Assembly: GCF_032464895.1 (NCBI RefSeq) | Contig: NZ_JAWDIC010000001.1 | Span: 1,116,001 to 1,180,000 of the forward strand | Origin: Phycicoccus sp. M110.8 | Lineage (GTDB): Bacteria > Actinomycetota > Actinomycetes > Actinomycetales > Dermatophilaceae | Length of the DNA: 64,000 bases | Reading direction: 5' to 3' | Shown: positions 26,068-32,487 of the stretch, piece by piece | Position numbering within the stretch: the stretch's first letter is position 1 | Layout of the letters: each line of letters begins with the position of its first letter | Made by a program: the position numbers and the translations under genes | Notes under the pieces: generated by a model | Told to the model about the DNA's origin: nothing | What the model saw: only the letters and a program-made list of their open reading frames with translations | Databases searched by the model: none

Positions 26068-27134
26068 CTGCGGACTCCTTTCGTATCCAGCGCGGCGACG
26101 ACCGCATCGGTCACCTCGCCCGTGCTTGCCGTCCCACCGACGTCCGGTGTGCGCGTGGCGGGGTCGCGAAGGGACGACTCCACCGCTCCCATGAGCACCG
26201 CGCTCGCCTCCTTCATGCCGAGGTGGTCCAACATCATGACCACCGACCACAGCATGCCCACGGGGTTGGCCAGTCCCTGGCCGGCGATGTCCGGCGCCGA
26301 GCCGTGCACAGGCTCGAACATGGATGGGTTGGTACCAGTGGGGTCGAGGTTGGCGGACGGCGCGATGCCGATGCTCCCGCAGACCCCCGCTGCCAGGTCG
26401 CTGAGGATGTCCCCGAACAGGTTCGAGCCCAGCACCACGTCGAAGGAGCTGGGCACCATGACCAGCTTCGCGGCCAAGGCGTCGATGTGCTCCAGGCGCA
26501 GCTGGACCGGGAGCCCGGAGAGGGTCTCTGCGACCACCTCGTCCCAGAACGGCATGGTGTGCACGATGCCGTTGGACTTCGTCGCTGCCGTGACCAGTCC
26601 GCGTCGAGACATCGCCTCCTGCGCGGCGAAGCGCGCGATGCGTTCGACGCCCGTCCTCGTGAAGATCGCCTGTTGCACAGCCTGCTCGTGAGGGGTCCCT
26701 GCGCCGAACCGTCCGCCGACCTCGCTGTACTCGCCCTCACTGTTCTCGCGCACGATGAGCAGGTCGACGCCGGCGGCGAGGTCGGGGCGCAGCGGTCCGG
26801 TCACGCCGTCGAGGGCGCGGACCGGCCGCAGGTTGACGTACTGGCCGAAGGCGCGCCGGATGGGGATGAGCAGCCCCCACAGCGACACGTGGTCGGGGAC
26901 ACCCGGCCAGCCGACAGCGCCGAGCAGGATCGCGTCGTGACCTCGAAGAACCTCGAGGCCGTCCTCGGGCATCATCGAGCCGCGTTCGAGGTAGCGCTGG
27001 CACGACCAGTCGAGCTCGGTGAACTCGAACCGTTCACCCGCCACGCGTTCCAGGGACCGGAGCACGCTGCGTGCTGCAGCCATCACCTCCACCCCGATGC
27101 CGTCGCCCGGGATGAGCGCCACAGACGTCGTCAT
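26064..27134 (-). CDS. Isocitrate/isopropylmalate dehydrogenase family, tartrate/D-malate type
   Basis: A 356-residue NAD-dependent beta-decarboxylating dehydrogenase. It begins VALIPGDGIGVEV (residues about 5-17) and has NLRPVRALDG, LLIVRENSEGEYSEVGG (about 131-147), TKSNGI, GSNLFGDILSDLAAG and FEPVHGSAPDIAGQG. The ENSEGEY-x-x-x-G motif and length suggest tartrate dehydrogenase/D-malate dehydrogenase rather than leucine synthesis, because no leu gene is near. ATG at 27134. Its promoter carries a TTGACA -35 (27228-27233) and GACAAT -10 (27205-27210) overlapping the palindrome. Confidence 0.9.
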   Translation of the reverse strand: MTTSVALIPGDGIGVEVMAAARSVLRSLERVAGERFEFTELDWSCQRYLERGSMMPEDGLEVLRGHDAILLGAVGWPGVPDHVSLWGLLIPIRRAFGQYVNLRPVRALDGVTGPLRPDLAAGVDLLIVRENSEGEYSEVGGRFGAGTPHEQAVQQAIFTRTGVERIARFAAQEAMSRRGLVTAATKSNGIVHTMPFWDEVVAETLSGLPVQLRLEHIDALAAKLVMVPSSFDVVLGSNLFGDILSDLAAGVCGSIGIAPSANLDPTGTNPSMFEPVHGSAPDIAGQGLANPVGMLWSVVMMLDHLGMKEASAVLMGAVESSLRDPATRTPDVGGTASTGEVTDAVVAALDTKGVRR

Positions 27135-27204
27135 CCGACGCACCGATGCCGAGCGGTCCCAGCTGCGAACGACACCGTACCTCCAGGGAAGATCGAGAGC
27201 CACA

Positions 27205-27216
27205 ATTGTCGACAAC
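27205..27216. promoter_or_regulatory. ATTGTCGACAAC operator over the -10 of the dehydrogenase/oxidase operon
   Basis: Eleven of twelve bases match the palindrome. On the minus strand a TTGACA (27228-27233) is followed after 17 bases by GACAAT (27205-27210), so the operator covers the -10 box. This is a direct steric-repression layout. Confidence 0.75.
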
Positions 27217-27316
27217 CGGGACCCGCATGTCAATCACCCTTTCGGAGTGCGAACGCGTCTGCGTTGAAGCGCAATCTCTTTCGTCGTCATCACAGCGCGT
27301 GCAAGACTGCGCCCAT

Positions 27317-27328
27317 CCTGTCGACAAT
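27317..27328. promoter_or_regulatory. CCTGTCGACAAT operator in front of AbgA-like gene
   Basis: Ten of twelve bases match the palindrome, with an intact right half. It ends 11 bp before the ATG at 27340, so bound repressor would block the start of transcription or translation of the M20 gene. Confidence 0.6.
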
Positions 27329-27339
27329 TGGGGAGAACG

Positions 27340-28596
27340 ATGACGGATCTGGTCGCGCTGAGGCGGGCACTGCACGCCCGGCCGGAGCTCGCGTTCACCG
27401 AGATCGAGACCGCCGCCAAGGTCGTGACGGAGCTGACAGGCAGAGCCGACAGCATCCAGGCAGGTACCGCGGTGTGCGACCTCGACTGCGTGACCGGGCT
27501 CCCCGACCCCGATCAGCTCGAGGCCAGTCGGCGGCGCGCCCTTGCCTCCGGAGTACCCCAAGAGCTCGTGCGCACCCTCGGCGAGGGCGCCACGGGTGTC
27601 GTCGTCACGGTCCGAGGCCGGCGCCCGGGGCCGACGATCGGGATCCGCTTCGACATGGACGCGATCGCTGTCGGTGAGAGCACGAGCCCGGCCCACGCCC
27701 CGACGCGTGGGGGGTTCGCCTCGACGCGTCCCGGGATCATGCACGCGTGCGGACACGACGGGCACGTGGCCGTGGGCATCGAGCTCGGCCGGCGGCTGTG
27801 CGCGGACCGCGACTTCGCCGGCAGAGTCCTGCTCGTCTTCCAGCCCGGCGAGGAGGGGGTACGAGGTGCGCAGGCCATGGTCGCAGCCGGAGTGGTGGAC
27901 GACGTGAGCGTCATGCTCGGACTCCACCTCGGCATCGACCTGCCTGTCGGCACCGTCGCGGCGGGCACGCAGGGCCTGCTCGCCACCCAGAAGCTGCGCG
28001 TCGAGTTCGAGGGCGAAGCCGCCCACGCCGCGCTGGCCCCGCACCAGGGTAGGAACGCGTTGCTCGGGGCGGCATCCGCGAGCCTGGCACTCCACACCCT
28101 CCCGCCGCACGGCGACCACACCACGCGAGTCAATGTCGGTCGACTCGTCGCAGGCACCGCCGCAGGCATCGTTCCCGAGCGAGCGGTGATGGACTGCGAG
28201 CTGCGGGCAGACGACGAGACCGTCCTGGAGTGGCTTCGCGGTCGCGCCGGCGACATCGTCCGCGGCGCGGCAAGAAGCTACGGCCTCGCCGCCTCCGTCA
28301 CGCAGATGGGCGCCGCCACCGTGGCGCGGTGCGACGCGCGGCTGGTCCAGGACCTCATGACGGCAGCGTCCACCTTGGCCGCGGTCCAGACCTCGCTCGC
28401 GTCCGCGCCCATGCGGGCCAGCGACGACATGACCCTGTTCATGTCCCACGTGCAGGAGCGCGGGGGCGTGGCCACCTTCGCCCTCGTCGGGGCGTCGAGC
28501 CCTGCCCCACACCACCACCCGCTGTTCGACATCGATGAGCGCGCCCTCCCCATCGCGGCGGACTGGCTGGAGCGCCTGATTCGCGCCGGCTTGTGA
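27340..28596 (+). CDS. M20 amidohydrolase, AbgA-like (aminobenzoyl-glutamate hydrolase subunit A family)
   Basis: A 418-residue metallo-amidohydrolase. The order GLPDPDQL, GEGATGVVVTV, RPGPTIGIRFDMDA, GFASTRPGIMHACGHDGH (residues about 127-144), FQPGEEGVRGAQAMV and a late MGAATVAR closely follows E. coli AbgA, the catalytic partner in folate-fragment (p-aminobenzoyl-glutamate) hydrolysis. E. coli needs AbgB and the AbgT permease; neither is in this window. It could act as a homodimer on another acyl-amino acid brought in by the ABC transporter. ATG at 27340 follows GGGAGA by 4 bases. Confidence 0.9.
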   Translation: MTDLVALRRALHARPELAFTEIETAAKVVTELTGRADSIQAGTAVCDLDCVTGLPDPDQLEASRRRALASGVPQELVRTLGEGATGVVVTVRGRRPGPTIGIRFDMDAIAVGESTSPAHAPTRGGFASTRPGIMHACGHDGHVAVGIELGRRLCADRDFAGRVLLVFQPGEEGVRGAQAMVAAGVVDDVSVMLGLHLGIDLPVGTVAAGTQGLLATQKLRVEFEGEAAHAALAPHQGRNALLGAASASLALHTLPPHGDHTTRVNVGRLVAGTAAGIVPERAVMDCELRADDETVLEWLRGRAGDIVRGAARSYGLAASVTQMGAATVARCDARLVQDLMTAASTLAAVQTSLASAPMRASDDMTLFMSHVQERGGVATFALVGASSPAPHHHPLFDIDERALPIAADWLERLIRAGL

Positions 28597-28639
28597 CCGA
28601 GTGGCGGACGAGGGTTGTCCGGGTCCACCGATCGTGCAA

Positions 28640-28663
28640 CTATCTGCGCATGAACGCAGATAG
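28640..28663. promoter_or_regulatory. ArsR-type inverted repeat overlapping the start codon
   Basis: CTATCTGCG (28640-28648) and CGCAGATAG (28655-28663) form a perfect 9-6-9 inverted repeat. The ATG of the ArsR gene (28650) lies in the spacer, so the protein probably represses its own operon by covering the start site. Confidence 0.75.
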
Positions 28664-29042
28664 CCAGACATTCGCGGGTGAGCGATCTCCCACCCCCGAC
28701 GAGGTGGATCTCGCCACGGAGGTCTTCCGGATGCTGGCGGACAGCACCCGCTTCCGACTCCTCCTCGCACTCGTCGATCGCGAGCTGTCGGTCAACGACC
28801 TCGCCCAAGCCCTCGAGAAGCCGTCCACCGGCGTCTCGCAGCACCTCGCGAAGCTGCGGCTGGCCCGTCTCGTCGCCACCCGCCGACAGGGCACGCACGT
28901 CTACTACCGCCTGGAGAACGAGCATGTCCGGCAGCTCGTGGTGGATGTCCTCGACCACGCGGAACACCTCGGCCCATCCGTTCCGAGGCACCACCAACAG
29001 CAGTCGCACCCGATCACCCGACGAGCAGCAGGAGACCGATGA
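28650..29042 (+). CDS. ArsR/SmtB family metal-responsive repressor (first of two)
   Basis: A 130-residue winged-helix repressor. The HTH region is SVNDLAQALEKPSTGVSQHLAKLRLARLV (residues about 47-75) and the wing RRQGTHVYYRL. The last helix has DVLDHAEH and a HHQQQSH tail, consistent with alpha-5 or C-terminal metal ligands of the zinc/cobalt sensors. ATG at 28650 sits within a 9-bp inverted repeat. It overlaps the CDF exporter start by 4 bp (ATGATGA), so sensor and exporter form one unit. Confidence 0.92.
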   Translation: MNADSQTFAGERSPTPDEVDLATEVFRMLADSTRFRLLLALVDRELSVNDLAQALEKPSTGVSQHLAKLRLARLVATRRQGTHVYYRLENEHVRQLVVDVLDHAEHLGPSVPRHHQQQSHPITRRAAGDR

Positions 29043-30286
29043 TGAGCACGCCGATCCCGCCGTCCCACGGGAGGGCAACCGCAGAGACGGGCCACGCGCA
29101 CCCCCACCCGCACCCGGCAACGGAGCACGGTCACGACCACGGGGAGCACGGTCACGGGGACCACGGTCACGACCACGGGGAGCACGGTCACGGGGACCAC
29201 GGTCACGGGGACCACGGTCACGCCCACGCCGAGCACGACCACGGGGACCACGGCCACGGCCACGGCCACGGCCACGGCGACCACGACCACGACCACGAGC
29301 ACCCGGGCGGCATCAAGGGCTTCTTCCTCGACATCTTCAAGCCGCACAGCCACGACTCTGCGGACTCCGTGGACCAGGCGCTGGAATCCAGCACCGAGGG
29401 CATCCGTGCGGTGAAGATCAGCCTCGTCGCCCTGGGCGTCACGGCCCTCCTGCAGGCACTCGTCGTGGTCATCACGGGCTCGGTGGCCCTCCTCGCCGAC
29501 ACGATCCACAACTTCTCGGACGCCCTCACCGCGGTTCCCCTCTGGATCGCCTTCGTCCTGGGCCGCCGGGCGGCCAACCGTCGGTTCACCTATGGCTACG
29601 GCCGCGCCGAGGACATCGCCGGAGTGTTCATCGTCCTCATGATCACCCTGTCCGCGGTCCTGGCCGGCTACGAGTCGGTGGTGCGCATCATCGATCCGCA
29701 CCCCATCGAGAACGTCGGCGTCGTCCTCGCCGCAGGGTTCCTCGGCTTTGTCGGCAACGAGCTCGTCGCCCAGTACCGCATCCGCGTGGGCAACCGGATC
29801 GGCTCGGCGGCCCTCGTCGCCGACGGCCTGCACGCCCGAACCGACGGATTCACCTCCTTGGCGGTCGCGGTCGGGGCCGTCGGGGTCATGCTGGGATTCC
29901 CCCTTGCCGACCCCATCATCGGACTGCTCATCACCGTCGCCATTCTCGTGGTCCTGAAGGGCGCGATCGTCGACATCGGCCGCCGGCTGATGGATGCCGT
30001 TGACCCGGAGCTCGTCGACCGGGCCGAGGGCGTACTGCTCTCCGTCCCCGGCGTGCAGGCCGTCGACTCCCTCAAGGTCCGCTGGGTGGGCCACCGCCTG
30101 CGCGCGGAGACCGGCGTGGAGATCGCCGGCTCCCTCGACGTCTTCCAGGCCCACGACATCGCGCACGAAGCGGAGCGCCGGCTGGTTGCCGGAGTCCCCA
30201 AGCTGGTCGAGGCAACCGTCCACGTGAGCCCGGCGCCCGTCCCGGCGACGACCGAGATCCCGACGGGCGCCGCGGCCTTCCACTAG
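29039..30286 (+). CDS. Cation diffusion facilitator (zinc/cobalt exporter) with very His-rich N-terminus
   Basis: A 415-residue membrane antiporter. Residues 10-90 carry 31 histidines in HGD/HGE/HDH repeats, likely a cytosolic zinc-binding tail. Six membrane segments follow from about residue 125. The zinc site motifs HNFSDA (about 160) and DGLHARTDG (about 263) are intact and match the CDF HxxxD pairs. A C-terminal cytoplasmic domain ends about residue 400. It exports Zn2+ or Co2+ using the proton gradient and is coupled to the ArsR gene. A strong hairpin follows its stop. Confidence 0.95.
   Translation: MMSTPIPPSHGRATAETGHAHPHPHPATEHGHDHGEHGHGDHGHDHGEHGHGDHGHGDHGHAHAEHDHGDHGHGHGHGHGDHDHDHEHPGGIKGFFLDIFKPHSHDSADSVDQALESSTEGIRAVKISLVALGVTALLQALVVVITGSVALLADTIHNFSDALTAVPLWIAFVLGRRAANRRFTYGYGRAEDIAGVFIVLMITLSAVLAGYESVVRIIDPHPIENVGVVLAAGFLGFVGNELVAQYRIRVGNRIGSAALVADGLHARTDGFTSLAVAVGAVGVMLGFPLADPIIGLLITVAILVVLKGAIVDIGRRLMDAVDPELVDRAEGVLLSVPGVQAVDSLKVRWVGHRLRAETGVEIAGSLDVFQAHDIAHEAERRLVAGVPKLVEATVHVSPAPVPATTEIPTGAAAFH
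29118..29300 (+). repeat. In-frame imperfect DNA repeats coding the His-rich tail
   Basis: Imperfect repeats of CACGGTCACGGGGAC and CACGACCACGGGGAG type, in phase with the codons. They encode alternating His-Gly/His-Asp units. Such repeats can expand or contract by slippage. Confidence 0.8.
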
Positions 30287-30311
30287 CTGGGGGCAGGATC
30301 CCCCTGACTGG

Positions 30312-30356
30312 CGTCGACGCCCCGCGGCCGTTCGTGAAGGCCGCGGGGCGTCGACG
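30312..30356. terminator. Perfect 18-bp hairpin between CDF and GntR genes
   Basis: Arms 30312-30329 and 30339-30356 are complementary over 18 bp, with a 9-base loop. It lies 26 bp after the CDF stop and 43 bp before the end of the minus-strand GntR gene, so it can serve both converging units. Confidence 0.85.
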
Positions 30357-30398
30357 TGCGAGCCCCCGGGCGAGGAGCGGGTGGCCCGCAGAACCCCG

Positions 30399-31040
30399 CT
30401 ACGTGTCGAGCGCGCTCGTGAAATGACGCGCCAGCTCCCACCCGAAGGCCTCCACGTCGTCCTCGAGCACCGCCTCTGCCAGGGGCTCGTGCTCAGCGGC
30501 GACGTCCTGCAGGGTCGGGTACGTGCCGTGGTCCACGGAGAGATAGAGACGGAGCCTGCTCTCCCAGCCGTCCCAGAGCTCCTGGAGGAGCCCGTGTCCG
30601 GACATGGCGTAGAACAACCGGTGGAACTGCAGGTGCGCGTCGATGCTGGCCGGCGCGTCCTGGGAGGCGGTCGCCGACCTCAGCGCCTCGAGGGCGGTCG
30701 CCACCGCCTCCCGGACGCTCACCCGCGCCCTTGCGAGGGCAAGCTGACCGGCATACGGCTCCACGAGCAGCCGGATCGACGCGATCTCAGCGATCTCCGC
30801 TTCACCCACCTCCACGACGAAGGCGCCCCGGAACGGGACCCTCGTGAGCAGACCCTCCTCTTCGAGCCTGCTCATGGCTTCGCGCAGCGGGGTCCTGCTC
30901 GTGCCCAGGTCCCGGGCGAGGTCCACCTCCCGCAGCGCCTCACCCTGTCGGATCCTGCCCGCGAGGATCGCCGATCGGAGCACCGCATGGATGCCCTCCC
31001 CGGTGGTGCTTCGCTGCAGGCCGACGAATCTGCGGTCCAA
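30399..31040 (-). CDS. GntR family regulator, FCD subfamily, behind HAD 3 (third of three)
   Basis: A 213-residue repressor. Winged helix residues about 10-75 (LRSAILAGRIRQGEALREVDLARDLGTSRTPLREA) and FCD domain about 85-205 with HLQFHRLFYAMSGH and EHEPLAEAVL metal/ligand segments. No ATG fits the N-terminus; TTG at 31040 is preceded by AAGGAG at 8-13 bases. It follows HAD 3 by 38 bp and shares its promoter, which has two palindrome copies. Autoregulation by this gene is the simplest reading, so it is the leading candidate regulator of the ATTGTCGACAAT set. Confidence 0.9.
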   Translation of the reverse strand: MDRRFVGLQRSTTGEGIHAVLRSAILAGRIRQGEALREVDLARDLGTSRTPLREAMSRLEEEGLLTRVPFRGAFVVEVGEAEIAEIASIRLLVEPYAGQLALARARVSVREAVATALEALRSATASQDAPASIDAHLQFHRLFYAMSGHGLLQELWDGWESRLRLYLSVDHGTYPTLQDVAAEHEPLAEAVLEDDVEAFGWELARHFTSALDT

Positions 31041-31078
31041 CGGCGTTCTCCTTCAAGAGAGCGTGCCCTCAGGCCCTG

Positions 31079-31750
31079 TCAGGCCCCAAGGACCACGGGC
31101 AGGTCCGCAATGTCGGTGATCCGCTCGTAGCCCAGCCAGTTCTCGTCGTGCTCGAAGCCGCGATCCATGTAGACCTTGTGCGTGATCCCCATCGCCGCCG
31201 CCGGTCGAAGGTCGTAGGTGGGGCTCGCCGACACGTGGACGACCTCGTGCGGCGCCGCCCCGAGCCGTTCCAGCATGTACTCGAAGGCCCGGAGTCGAGG
31301 CTTGTAGACGCCCATCTCCTCCGCCGTGATCACGGTGTCGAAGGGAGCACGGAGGTTGTCGACCAGCTGGGCCGCGTGGGCGTTGTCGCTGTTCGTGACG
31401 ATCACCAGGGGGTAGGACGCCGCCAGGCGATTGAGGGCGTCGGTGACGCCCGGATAGGGGCCCCACGTCGGGATCTGGTCGTAGACGGCCTTGGCGTCGC
31501 CCTCGTGCGCCTCGATCCCGAACCGGTGCGTGGCACGGGCGAGTGAGCTCCCGACGACGTCGAGGAAGGACTGGTACTCCCCCAGGCACTCATCGACGCG
31601 GTAGACCTTGCAGGCCCGGAGGAAGTCGTCCGCCACCTCGTCGGGGAGTCGACTGCCCAACGTCGCTCGAATGGCGTCGTTGATTCGGAAGCGGATCAAC
31701 GTCCCGTTCATGTCGAACGTGACGAATCGGGGCTCGATGTCGAACTGCAC
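31079..31750 (-). CDS. HAD hydrolase, haloacid-dehalogenase type II-like (paralogue 3)
   Basis: A 223-residue HAD protein, the most divergent of the four. Motif I is FDMNGTL, motif II VTNSD, motif III VYKPRLRAFEYML and motif IV HVSASPTYD, where the HxWYD pattern is partly lost. The reaction is unknown. GTG at 31750 is preceded by GAGGAGAG. It leads a two-gene operon with the GntR regulator, an arrangement different from the enzyme-linked paralogues. It may make or destroy the inducer. Confidence 0.88.
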   Translation of the reverse strand: MQFDIEPRFVTFDMNGTLIRFRINDAIRATLGSRLPDEVADDFLRACKVYRVDECLGEYQSFLDVVGSSLARATHRFGIEAHEGDAKAVYDQIPTWGPYPGVTDALNRLAASYPLVIVTNSDNAHAAQLVDNLRAPFDTVITAEEMGVYKPRLRAFEYMLERLGAAPHEVVHVSASPTYDLRPAAAMGITHKVYMDRGFEHDENWLGYERITDIADLPVVLGA

Positions 31751-31793
31751 GGGCTCTCCTCAACTCGTCCACCCCGGGACCTCCGTGGTGTCG

Positions 31794-31805
31794 ATTGTCG
31801 ACAAT
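31794..31805. promoter_or_regulatory. ATTGTCGACAAT operator O1, HAD 3-GntR promoter -10
   Basis: Perfect palindrome covering most of the minus-strand -10 TATTGT (31801-31806). With O2 it encloses the promoter of the HAD 3-GntR operon. Confidence 0.8.
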
Positions 31806-31820
31806 ACGCTGTCGCTGATC

Positions 31821-31832
31821 ATTGTCAACAAT
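31821..31832. promoter_or_regulatory. ATTGTCAACAAT operator O2, HAD 3-GntR promoter -35
   Basis: One-base variant of the palindrome. Its minus-strand reading contains the -35 TTGACA (31823-31828), so repressor and polymerase would compete. Confidence 0.8.
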
Positions 31833-31961
31833 AGAAGGACGAGGATGCCATGACGCTGATCGTGCACGGCTCGCTCTGGATTGCTTGGCACGTCACGCTT
31901 TGCGGCACACACGAAACAGGTCGACCTGCTCGCGCCCTCGACCGTCGTGGGGTTCCGCGTA

Positions 31962-31973
31962 CCTGTTGACAAT
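31962..31973. promoter_or_regulatory. CCTGTTGACAAT operator at the cupin promoter
   Basis: Nine of twelve bases match the palindrome; the site contains the plus-strand -35 TTGACA (31966-31971). It lies about 120 bp upstream of the cupin ATG. Confidence 0.55.
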
Positions 31974-32093
31974 GTGCCTGCCGCCTTCCTACCGTGGGTC
32001 GGGCCCCGGTTCGGACGGTCGTCACGCCGCCACGTGACCGCGGATCGCGACCCATGCGGGAGCTGCCCGCACCCACACCCCAGGAGCCGAACC

Positions 32094-32459
32094 ATGGCGA
32101 AGTACGTCCACATCCCCGCCGACACGGTGCAGGGTTCGCTGGCCGCGCAGGGGCAGCGGCCGGGGGCGGACGCCGGCGACCCCCAGGTCTCCCTGGCACG
32201 CCTCGACGGCCCCGTCGACGTGCGCGCGGGCATCTGGCAGTGCACTCCTGGCGGATGGCCCGTGGAACCCCGCACTGACACCGAGACCTGCTACATCCTC
32301 AGCGGAAGCGCCAGGGTGACCGACGGCACGACCGGCACGGTGTACGAGGTGGGCGCCGGCGACGTCATCATCCAGCCGAAGGGGTGGTCCGGTCGCTGGG
32401 ACGTCACCGAGACGATCCGCAAGGTCTACAGCATCGGCGTTCCCGGCGTGCCCGCGTGA
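32094..32459 (+). CDS. Cupin-domain protein
   Basis: A 121-residue single-domain cupin (DUF861/ureidoglycolate-type look). PRTDTETCYILSGSARVTDGTT and GDVIIQPKGWSGRWDVTETIRKVY cover the two cupin motifs. The first metal motif lacks the usual HxH pair, having only Glu and Cys, so metal binding is doubtful. CAGGAG precedes ATG at 32094. It has a palindrome-controlled promoter and is followed 28 bp later by a MATE exporter. Confidence 0.85.
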   Translation: MAKYVHIPADTVQGSLAAQGQRPGADAGDPQVSLARLDGPVDVRAGIWQCTPGGWPVEPRTDTETCYILSGSARVTDGTTGTVYEVGAGDVIIQPKGWSGRWDVTETIRKVYSIGVPGVPA

Positions 32460-32487
32460 CCCCCCTGCGGCGGCCTTGCGGCGGCGT

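Larger units (their letters stand above)
31751..32093. promoter_or_regulatory. Divergent control region of HAD 3-GntR and cupin-MATE units
   Basis: A 343-bp gap without a gene. It holds ATTGTCGACAAT (31794-31805) and ATTGTCAACAAT (31821-31832), 27 bp apart, then CCTGTTGACAAT (31962-31973). For the minus unit, TTGACA (31823-31828) and TATTGT (31801-31806) are 16 bases apart, each inside an operator. For the plus unit, TTGACA (31966-31971) and TACCGT (31990-31995) are 18 bases apart. Confidence 0.85.

Noticed and set aside
29118-29300. CRISPR-like or satellite repeats
   Set aside because: The repeats have no spacers, are in phase with a CDF gene and encode alternating His residues.
28904-30283. 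Minus-strand frame opposite the CDF gene
   Set aside because: Its apparent VVPV/VAVAV repeats are the complement of the His-rich tail.
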